A stretch of DNA of 64,000 nt from Angiostrongylus vasorum (Eukaryota > Nematoda > Chromadorea > Rhabditida > Metastrongylidae): positions 1,550,001 to 1,614,000 of the forward strand of contig JADANN010000309.1 of the NCBI GenBank assembly GCA_018806985.1. The letters are read 5' to 3'. Made by a program: the position numbers and the translations under genes. Numbering within the stretch: position 1 is the stretch's first letter; each line of letters opens with the position of its first letter. Positions 48,801-60,800 of the stretch are shown in pieces. The notes under the pieces were generated by a model. That model had not been told where the DNA came from and searched no databases. It was given only the letters and a program-made list of their open reading frames with translations.

Positions 48801-51800
48801 GATGGCACCAATAGGGCAGTAGAACGAATTCTCCTCTATAACTCCATCATTCATCATATTTTCAGTTATTTGAGTTATTGAATTAACTGTTACCGGGCAG
48901 CCGACATCGTCTCGAATATGTTAAGTTGGTCGTTGTTTATGTTTGATTCTTCTATTTGATGAATTTGAGCACGCTTGTTTTATGTATTGTTTATGTAATG
49001 TGTTCGAAAATGTCATGTTCTTGTGGGAAATGTCGTCTCGGAATTGCACCTTCAGATGGCTGACTATCATTCGAAGCCCTACTGTAGCTCAATGAGCTGA
49101 GTGATTAACCACTAATTTGATGCGATTTGGTGGGATTCCTATGTGTTTTCCTAACCAACATCGATTGTTATTGAAATGTTTCTCTATCTCATCTATTTTC
49201 TGGGTACTTTCCCTGTGTGCCAGAAATATTATTTCCGCTACCTACGTTTCTCGTTTAGTTTCGTTTGGTCGTAAAGACGGCATTGAAGTTGTTGCTGGTC
49301 TTCATCGAGTACAACGACAACAATGCTCTGTATGTGCTGGCGGCTATCTCAGCAGTTGATCGAGCCAAAGGTTTGGTGATGTTTCGCTATTTTTGAAGGT
49401 AACACTGGATTTTTTTTGCGTTCGTCGATGGTCACATAGATGAAGAGCTTTTGATCACGGCGAAAACGGGTGGCGATTCCCATAAGGGCAACCGACGGTG
49501 CGGGGGCTGAGCTGGCACCTTTTCCTATTCAATTACAAGTTCGTACGAATATATCGTATTCCGTGGAATGAAGATATTTTTCCCGCAAATCATTTTTTAC
49601 ATGAGGTCATTTTAGATGACAACAAAAGTTCCCCATCATAGTTAGTCGTCTCAAGCGTAAATCTTTTTAATAACGCATTGAACGGGAGTTTAATGTGATT
49701 TAATCCTCGAAGTCGTCAAAAATGTCTTGGTATTGCGCTAGGAAAAGAATGGAGTAAAACCCGTACATTAACACCTTATGCATAGCCTTACCTAAGATGA
49801 CTTCTATAAGAAAATCCCGGTATCCTTCAGTGCTATTTTCCTACTGGTGAAAAAATTGTTGTGTACCATGTGGTTGGAACTTTATTGTGAGCACTTAGGG
49901 AATGCGATATGTCGGCCGACCGATGACAGAATTTTAATATAAGCTCTTAACAGTAACATGTTTTATTTCACCGTGGGCTAGTCATCTTTCTGGGGAAATT
50001 TGTCGATAAAGTGTGTTCGAGTTCTTTCAGAGACTTGTCCTCAACTTAAGACAGCATTGGTCAAGTTTTTTCTTCGTAGTGTCAATGGAACCGTAATGCT
50101 TCTTTTCGCAACTTGAAACATTAGTGATTTTCAACCCTTCTCATGCAATGCCGTGATCTCAAATGTGAATCATTCATTCACTCGATCGATGTTCTTTTAC
50201 AGGTCAACAAGATTGGAGTGGATTGATGAAGGTCGTCTCCGAAAAGGATTCACCAGATCCCGAAACTCTCGTCTACGGTATGACTGTCATCAACAAAACG
50301 CTCCGAGGCATTCCTGACAGTGTACTCTTTTTGTTTTTTTATTTTTAGCTAATTCTATTATTTTGACAATTGAAATTATATTTGAAACTAAGTGTTGCTG
50401 AGAAAAAGTTGAGATTACTGTAATTAAAACATATTCTCCTCCCAACGGTTTACCACCTCATAGTGGCTGGGTGTTCCTAGGTGTCGGACTGCGATGTACA
50501 GCGGGTGGATTCGTTTCCCTGGCAGGGTCTTCCAAGCTGAGAACGAGTTCGGCCTTTTCTTGAGGAAGTCTAGCTAAGAGTAAGCCAATACCAGGGTCCA
50601 CTGCCGTCTTGGTATCAAATTAGTCGCATGGTGGCAAATCTCCCTCTGATCCACAACAGCTGCAACTGCCTGTGGCGGTGACGACCTGGAGCGGACTTTG
50701 GCCATGCTGACCTCGGGATTTCAGGGAACCACAATGGCTAAACCAGCAAATCTCCGAAAAATGGAGATTATGCTGGGGTCCGCATAACCAGTGAGAACGG
50801 GCCATTCAAATGTTCAAGAGTAAGTAAAACATATTCTTTAAGAGCAATGATTTGCGTTGTCTCTGCGTCCACTGTTTTGCAGGCTTCTATAAACTGAGCA
50901 ATTTTTTTCTTTCATTTTTACAAATCGGTCAATTGCACTATTATCCTTTACGTCTTTATGGCTGATTATAAATAGACGGATATGTAGGATTCGTTGAATT
51001 CAGGACACGTTCTATGACGCCGTGGATACGTTGGAAATGCTGGGTATGGAGGAGGCGATGAAGAGCATGGCAAAACTGGCGAACAACGAGCTGCTCGAGC
51101 AGTGTCGCTTGTACGAGCGCGAACTGACGAAGGAGGACGAGCGGGCCGACGCCAGCGACGACGACGCCAACGCCCGGATGAGGTGGGCGATCGCCCACAT
51201 GCTTTGCTTCCCTACGACCGAGTTGGCACTGATCCACACGGTTATCTCACCCAGCATCTGCACTGTCCCATTGTCGAGTCTTCCTTTCAGTTCTAACCGG
51301 CTTAGTCAGTCACTGCACGCTAGTGGTTCGTAGCAACTCATCTAATATGGTTCAAATGAACCGACTCGTCTATTAGCCTAGAGCGAACAAAAACCCATGG
51401 TACATGTGAATTCAAACATTGATTTTATCGAAGGGAAATCCGTGCCTATCGATCACTCGAGTCATGGATTTAAACAGCGAGAAATAGTTCCGATTTTATA
51501 GAGAAAAAAGAGTTGGGGAAGACGAAATTTCTCTTGTAATTTTCTCTATACGTTGTTTAGAAGGCGTGGGTTTCATGCCTTAGGTTAAAATAATGGTTAG
51601 AGGAGTCGCTATCCAGAAGTATGGGATAGAAAAAGAAATTTCCTCGTGACAAATTCCTATACTTTTTGGTATAAAGAAGTAATAGCAATATCTCTTTGTT
51701 CTAATATCCTCAAAAATTCGGGTCAGTGGAAGATATTTTTGTATTTTTTGTCACTGAGTGAATACCGATGATTGTTACGCGTGATATTTTGTTTTCACTA

Positions 51801-54800
51801 ACCAAAAATTTCCTAATCTGCCCCTGACATCTTCAGAGGTGCTGCATCGGCGTCTGCTGCACGACGTCGTATGAGCATGGCGAACACAACTGGTGCATCT
51901 TCAAGGCCTCTTCTTACGCCACTCGTACCAGTTCAGTCTCATCACTCGACCACGTCATCACCATCGACTGCGTCTGCTGCTCTTAATTCATCCGAACAAC
52001 CATCACCCGAGACTTCGTTCTACAGACCAGCAAACGGATGGTCTTACAGTGCTATACCTCTGAGAGAAACTAGAAACGGTGTTCCATATGAGACGAGTGA
52101 GCCGAGAAAAGAGGATGACAGGATTGAAGAATCATCGAGACAAACGAGGAGACAGGAAGAGCCACCATTCTCGGACTCACTTTCATCAACCTTGGGAAGT
52201 GCATGTGCTCAAAGCGTCGCGAAATCGGTCAACGTCAGTAGTTCAAACTGCATGGATAGGTGTGTTATGCATGATTTGTTGAAAGCAGCTGTCTTTGTTT
52301 TTGTGAATCCTGGTGTTTTTGGTTTCTGTATGATCCGTGAAAATCGATTTAATGCATTAACATTAATCCATCCATTAACCATGTTACGAAATTAGAACCG
52401 GCGTTCGTGAATGTGAATGAATTATTTGCAGTTGCACTTCAATCACAGTTACTGGCACAAGACATCAGATACACTCTAATCGCTCCATAATCTCCATATC
52501 TACTTTTTTTTTGACGATGCAAGTTGATTGATCAGAGATTTCAGAGTGCCTCCTCAACAAACTGTACAGGAGTCGGACCGTCGAACAACGATGCGACGAC
52601 GACATCAGGAAGCTCGTCAGAGGCAGGAAGAGCACATCGCTTTCGCTCAGAGCAGGAACGTGTTTGCTAAAGAGAAGTTGGTCTTTTTCTTTGACAACCC
52701 TTTAGTGGAACACTGATGATTGATTGATTGATACTGTTGTAAAGCTGTGAAGTTCACGTTCTTTTTTGCACTTTTTTGTTTCAACAATAGTATACAAGAA
52801 GTAGAGTTTCCAGGGAGATTAGTTCTTTAATGAAGTTTCAAAGTAAAGAAGTTTTTTTGGAAGCTAAGAGTAAACCAGTACCAAGAACCACCACCGTCCT
52901 ATTAACAAACTAGTCGTTTCGTGGCAAACCTCCCTTTGATCCACAAGGACGGCGACCACTTGTGGTGGTGACGAGCTAGGGCAGACTTTGACTAGGCTGA
53001 GCTTGGAACTCCAGAGAACCACAACGGCTAGATCAGCAAAACTCCGAAAAAACGGAAATTATGCTGGGACCCACACAACCAGTGAAGAAGGGCCATCCAG
53101 GTATCCAAGTAGGATAGGTGACTTGTGGAAATGTGATAAGAGTTAAACTCCTTGGAGCGCGCACTCATTTTATTGCTATAGAAGGAAAATAGCGAAAAAT
53201 GGAGCAAAGCTGACCAAGGAACTAAGCTAGAGAAGAGTAAGAAGCGGGCACCTTAAGTTTGATGGCAAATCTTATAAAATCCAAAAAAAGAAGTTGCTTT
53301 TCTGCTAAGGAGGCAAAGGTTGGTAATAGAAGTGCTTGTTATGCAGTCATTGATTTACTCATTTCTTCCTAAATTGAAAGAGTGACATTTAAGTGAACCA
53401 CCTCCAGAGCCGAAGTCCTCATTACCGTGGAGGAACGAGGTCATCGAACTCAACAACATTTCTGTGGGCTTTTTCATATAACTCTAAAATTGAGTTTCTC
53501 GCTATCTGATATGATAAACTGTTTTAAGGCGGTGAAAAACGATAGGGCGAAAAAGGTTCCGGAGCCAATTATAATAATGGACGAGCAGAAGAAGCCACCG
53601 GAACCGGTTCGAACCGATAGACAAGAGGATGTCGAACCTATCAATGACGCTGGAGAAGAACGCCATGTTTGTTCATTATCTGTACACTTCTATTCCAGTG
53701 ATTTGTTCATGTTTACTTTGCCGTTTTCGTTTTTAGTATTAGGGAATAGGTAAAGACGAATGAAGACGTTAGATATCAAAAAAATATTGGTTCAATTCTG
53801 CTTCTGGTCATTAACGTTTCAGGTTGACTGAGCTTAACAAAGTTTCACGGTTCATTTTGTGTGGAAAACGTCATTTAAGAGGAAAAGAAACTATTGGCTT
53901 CAATGCGCCGTTTTACCCTTGGAATGTCCTGTTTTTCGGAGTAGTTCTAAAAAATGGTTGACCGGGTTTTTTTTCGCGATACAAAACTATATTTTTCCCT
54001 GGAATACAATTCTATGTAAGGTCTAACACGTACGGAGTAATACTGCACTATATTCTAGGTGAAAGCCCCACCTCCTTCATTTCCCACTATTTTTTCACCC
54101 ACCGAGACGAAGATAATGGAGTTTCCTGATCCCGTCAAGGAGCCAGAACCGGAAAAAATCGCTCAGCCTCCAAAAGCAAAGGTTTGTTTAAAAGAAAAAG
54201 AAAAGAAATAGAAATGTGAAAAGTGTTTTTCGGTGACGTTCTGCGGGCTTATCTCGGGGTAAAATAATCATTTGGCTTCAATTTTCAAATCTTTAAAAGC
54301 TAATTTTCTCAAAGGTGCGCTTCGGAATTTTTTTCGATGGTGGTGGTTTCAGATTGAGCGTGACGATACTGGTGGTGGATTTGCTGCATTACTGCAAAAA
54401 AGAGCGGCTAAATCTGCCGAGGCAAATCGCAATGCTTTCTCCCAGAAGGAGAGCGAGGCGGATATTCAGTGGAAGAAGGTGGGTAGGCAGATGTTTTTAT
54501 CTAAAGGTTTCGCTCTCGCCTTAGTCCATGAGCAACGTGGCTTCTGGTGGAGTCAACTCACTATCGTCGTTTATTACTGCATTTTAGTGTGTTCTTTTCA
54601 TATCTTTTAACATGTTTCGAAATTTGAAAGTTTTCAGGCTGCGGAAAATCTCAAATCGCGTCCGCTAATCATCAACGACCTCGACTTCAGCGAATTTCAT
54701 GCCGAGGAATTCGAGCAAGATCCTCTGGTAATGGCAAGACTCGCCCAGATGGCACAGGACAAGGGAATATTGCCTGGTAGCGCCAGAGTGGGAGTAAACG

Positions 54801-57800
54801 GTGGAGGTCCACCCCCACCACCTCCACCGGGATCAATTCCTCTGCCACCGCGATGTGAGCATTTGTCGGAGATCTTTGGAAATTTGTAAATCCGCATTTT
54901 AGTGAAGAATTTTTTTCACCACACTACCATATAATATTATGAGCTCAACAATCTTATAACTAGGCGTTTGGGTGTTTTCAGCAACCACTTTTTTTGCTTA
55001 AAAAGTGAGAATTTTTGGTGAATTGCACTGTGTTTTTCAGCAACCACTTTTTTTCTTAAAAAGTGAGAATTTTGGTGAATTGCACTATCTCTACCATTGT
55101 GACGAAAGTTAACTTGATATGTGGTCTACCGCTTACCGTGTGTTAGCATGTGTACTACATTAGTACTGAAATATATATATCTTGGTGCAAATCTCTTCAT
55201 CTCTTTTCTTTCCAGTACAAGGTCATGCGGCTGGCGAAACACCACCACCTCCTCCTCCACTATTAGGCGGAGCTCCGCCTCCACCTCCTCCGAGTTTCAA
55301 AAGGGAGACAAGTCCAGGTGATTCTTCTCCACTTTGTATTTTGAAGAGGGGAGAGAGAAAGAGACGGAGAGTTTGCGATATTCATTAATCACATGGTACG
55401 TGCTGCAGTAACGCTTCAATTTCCCACTTTGAAAACAACCAGCTTTTGTTTTTTTATGGGGTGTTTTTTAGGAGTGAGCTTCAGTCCACTTATCGAGTGC
55501 GTAAAATACATTGTTGTGGAAATTGTTGATGCCACCGCTAGGTAGAAAACTAACTTAAAGAAAGTCAAAGTAACGGCCGCAGTGGTGCAGTGGGTAACAT
55601 TTGAGCCCTCAGAAAGGGTAATCGCAGATTGGAATCTGGCTTGAGGTCCTAATTTTGCAAATATTTCAGCAAAATACCTGTTTGTGTTCCACATCATACC
55701 CTGCAGTGAGAAAATAATAATAGTAAATAAAAAGGAAGTTGTTACAGTTCCTTACTGTGGTTAACGGTTCAGCGTCATCGCCTTCTTTAGCGCCACAATG
55801 ATTCGACTCCATTCTCCTTACAGTGGCTATTCCTCTCCTCGTAGCTCTTTGTAGTCGGATCAAGTCGAATCCAATGGAGTACTATGTTATATGCCAACTA
55901 AATATAATTTCCACTGCATCAGGATGGATTCTCACCGTGAAAACAAATAATCTTTTTGAGAATGATCCACCAAGATCCCTCCTGCATAAAAAGGCGGTAC
56001 TGGGTGACGCCACTTCATCCGTGAGGATCTTAACTCCATTGCTTTCGACTCATTGCAACTCCAATGACCCACATCTTAAAAAGTATCTACTACGGGTATT
56101 CTACTCGAATAATTAGTATTATAAAGAATATGCACTGGGCCTCGATGCCCAGTGAAGATTTGTAGCAACCTCGTGTAATCTCAACAGTACAAGATATTGA
56201 TAATTCATTCCAGAATTAAGTGGAAGCTTGTTTTAGAGAAAATTACCCCACGTGGGTATATTCTTACATGCAAAATTCCATCTCGAGGTACCTAGGTCCA
56301 TCTACCGGGAAGGGTGTGCTGAAACTGCATTGGAAACCAACCTCTGCTGAGCCACCGCCAGTGCCGTCGCTGAAGAAGAAGGGCTCGTTCTGGAATAAGC
56401 TCGACCAGCCTCAGATCGACGCCAACAAGCTGGTGCAGTTGTTCGAAACAAAGCACAACAAGGAAGTTGTCGTCAAGGTCAATCACTGTTGTGTTCACCT
56501 GTTTTTGCTATTCGAATAATTTCTGCAATATTCTTATTTATTGTTTTTATGCAAGAACAAGTGCAATTTGGGCGACTAGTGGATTCCAATAATCTCCCTC
56601 TCAAATAACTGTTAGATTGCCACTATGGTGTTTGACGAAACTGCGTGGAAATTGTCATGCTTGTGGTATTCAGCTGGGACGCGTGTGACGCAGTGTTCGG
56701 AGGCTCCTTGCAATACACACGTGGAATCGATCTTGCGCCCATAGCACACCAAGCCATCCATCCCTCAAGGGTCGGTAAATTGGCACCAGATTTGTCTGGA
56801 GGATAGCAGCACTGGCTGGATACATCGGTAGGCCACAGCGAGTCATTGTAAAGGCCAGATATGCACTCAATCACCTCCAACGACGCTTAATGAAGTCGAA
56901 TGCATGGCATACCCCTTAAGGATTGATCAACGCCGAGAGCTTTATCGTTCATCCTTTATGGTGTTCAGCATAGACCTTCATCACATCTATTTTGAATAGA
57001 AAACTTTACAAAAAACCTTAACAGAGGACAATTTTAGAAACCCACTGATTCAAAACCAGCTGTTTTGTTAGTGTTATCGATGAAACGCTCTCAAGCGATC
57101 AACATAGGTTTGACCAAGTTGCCTCCTATCAATGTAATACCGACGGCTATAATGAAGTTTGACTCAATGGTTCTGAATAAGGATGGGATAGAAAAGATTT
57201 TGAAAACGATGATGCCGACGGCGAAGGAGGTGGAAGAAATCCAGGAAAAACAATTGGAGAATCCGGATATGACTTTGGTGAGTTTTTTCTTGCAGCAGAG
57301 AGAAGTGTTCTGAAGAGAGAGAGGCATGATGCTGGTTCTGCTGGTTTTCGTCAAATGAGTTGATAGAAAATCACGGAACTCATGAAACTCCTCATTTCGT
57401 TTTTTGCACTCCCAGAGACTAGAACCATTTCATCACCCCTTGAATTCTGCTGCCGCAGCACTCTAGGGAACCTTAGTCCTTAGATAGTTTTTCTTCATGT
57501 CAACAGAGGAAAAAACTCCAAATAGATAGTCTTCCAACTGCGCTTGAACTAATGAATAAATTAACACTGTGTGTTAATCGAAAATATACAATCAATATGA
57601 ATAAAATATCAAAATACCGACCAATATGAGCTTTCAGGCCTGAAAGAGTACCGCATGTTTTTTGCAGAAGGCTGTTTGCTTTTTTTTCTGTTCTTGATGA
57701 AAGGGTATCAGCGAGTAACTTACAGGTTCTCCCTCTTTGAAAGTGGACATAACCATAAATAATTTTCACGTTCAGAAGTAGACGTGGAACTTATTTGTTG

Positions 57801-60800
57801 AGAACACCCCTCATTCGCCTACATACTTCCATTCACTTGATTGAACGTCATGTCCTTTATTAAGAAAATTCGGTTAACAGTTAACCATCTTGAGGTCCCT
57901 TCGCAAGAGCCAGATTCGTGGAGTGATGAACGTATAAATCTGATCACTTCTGATTACAACGTCTGTTAAACGTTCTATGTCAGCATCTTATTGAGTACTC
58001 TTTTTTCAACAGGGTAATGCCGAACAGTTCTTACTGATGTTATCAAAAATCCCCTGTCTTTTGGAACGACTCAAGCTTTGGATTTTCACACTGGATTACA
58101 AGACAATGGAGAAGGTCCGTAGTGAGAGTTTCATAAATTTTTTTAGAATAATGAAAATCATTTGTTCTCACATTATTATGTTCTCTTAGGAATTTGGTAT
58201 ATCGTCGTACTTTGTTCAGGATATCGCAGAGCCTTTGATGGACCTTCAGTTAGCTATGAAAGAGATGGAAGAATCGAAGACGTTCCGTAAAGCGATGAGC
58301 ATCTTCCTTGCCATTGGCAATACACTCAGCGGAACTGAGGTCAGCGGTGAAAGGCCTTTATTTGACCACATGGTCTAGAAGAATTTATTCATACTAATAC
58401 GATGCCTGTGTTATTCAAGAATGAAAATGTGATGTGAGACATTACTTGCCTGTATCTTTAAACTGCTTAATTTCATCTAGTGTCCTGAATGCGCCTTCCA
58501 ACGGTTTACCGCCTCATGGTGCTGGGAGGTGTTACTGGATGTCGGGCTGCGATGTGCAGTGAGGTGATTCATCTCCCCGGCAGGTTCTCCCAAGCTGACA
58601 AGCAGTCCGGCGTTTCTATCAGGAAGTCTAGCTAAGAGCAAACCGGTGCCAAGATCCACCACCGTCTTGGCATCAAATTAGTCGCATAGTGGCAAATCTC
58701 CCTCTGATCCGCAATGGCTGCGAGTGTCTATGGTGGTGACAACCTGGGGTAGACTTTGGCCAGGCTGACCTCTGAGTTCCTGGGAACTACAAACCAGTCT
58801 CGTAAAAAGTGGAGATTATGCTGGAGCCCGCATAACCAGTGAGGATGGGCTATCCAAGAATGCGCCTTCATTTCGTTGACTCTGATGTAGGAGCGCAGTT
58901 AGTTCGACAGGACTTCTCACGTAACCTGCTTTATATGTCATAAGGTTCTTCCAGTTAGGTTCATTTCAACAAAGACCGGACGGCATTTGTTTCTTGAAGT
59001 AGTGATAGTACCGTACAGTGCGAAATTTTAAATGTGTTTAGCGTTCGGTGAGGTTGAATTTTCCCTTTAGAGCTTTTTTCAAATATTTCAACGTCATGTA
59101 CCACCTTTAGATCAAAGGCTTTCAACTGGATTATCTCGCTAAAGCGTCTGAGGTGAAGGATCCGGTCTATAAGCACACACTGACATACCATCTAGCGGAG
59201 TACATGCTTGAGCACTATCCCGAAGGCTCAGATCTCTACACCGAGTTCGGAGCCGTCGCCAGAAGCGCAAGGGTCAGTTTCGTTTGCCACAATTTCTGCC
59301 TATGATATAGGGATTGATGATATAATATATGCGATCTCGATCTCATCATTCCAGCATGTTCTCACGTTTCAGGTGGATTACAAGGAGTTGTTTGATAATT
59401 TAAAACGACTCGAAAAGGAATGCAAGGCCAGCTGGGACTACTTGGCAAAGGTGTTTTTTTTCGAAGTATTGCAAAGATTCAGAAGAAACTTGTGAATATT
59501 AGGAGTACTACCTTGCTATATGCCAGTTAATGTTTTTCCGACTTCTTTAAGATGGATTGTCACCATAAAAGCAAATAATTCTGGGTGGTGAAAGCTAAAA
59601 AGGATAAAGCTTTCGGCGTTCATCAATTCCTGAGGGATGCGTCATGCATTCGACTTCATTAAGCATCGTTGGAGGTGATTGAATGCATATCTGGCCTTTG
59701 CAATAACTCGCGGCGACCTGCCAGTGTATCGAGCGAGTGCTGCTATCCTCCCAGACAAGTCTGGTACCAATCTGCAGACCCCGGAGGAATGGAAGGCTTG
59801 GTGAGCCATGGGCGCGGGAATCGACCACCCCCGTGTATTGCAAAGCGCCTCCGACCACTGGTGTATTCTAAGGTGCTGCCCATGAATCCACTTTATTCGT
59901 GTAGAGCTTCACTCCAGTAGATTCCTGTCGATGTGACTACCAAGACCTGCATCGGGAATAACTGCTGTAGAAACTCCATTTGAATCAATGACGCTCTAAA
60001 GAAGGCGATGACACCGATGCATTAACCACAAGAAATGTTTCTAACAACTTCATGCGAGCTTATCAGTAAACTAAGACAATCGGGAAGGAAATGTGTAAAC
60101 ACCTTTGTCTGTTCTCAGATCTCGAAAAACGACAACTCTTCGATGCGACAGAAGATCAACGACTACCTCACCGATGTGGCACAGCGCATACATCAGCTGA
60201 ATACCATATACAATGTCACCAGGGAACAGGTAAACGCTGTTCAAAGACTATTGATAACGTCTTCTAGGATAAAGATAGTTGTAGTAGTGGTTGTTGTCCC
60301 TCTAAAATTCCCGATTTTTCATCATTTTGCGAAAAGGGTGGCACCCTTTTCTATATGTGAATCCAATTAGTACAATGGAGAATTGGTAAGTCTGTAGATG
60401 TTTGCCAAGTGGGGAAACATTCACTAAATGGTTTGATACAACGGTGATGCAGGACTGACCTTTACGTCGTTTTCACTTAGATGAGTATTTAACATCCTTT
60501 AGTGACTATCCGTCTTGATTTTGTTTACTTTAATTGTAATTTAAAAAAAACCACCTTAGCACATTTTTGATGGTGCAGAAAATCCTCGGCATAGTTGGAA
60601 TGGCGGCTCTCACTCCGTAAACGGGAATTATCTAGGAAGCAGAAACCGGCATTGAACCAAGTTAGGTAGTAATTAAGGATTAAACCATTTTGATTTCGAC
60701 TACAGCTTCAGCTTAACAGGGGTTAAATGTCGATTTGTGGTGCCCAGATCATTCGCGTTGACGAGTGAATGCGGGTAGCACCGCTAGGGTAGAAATATTT

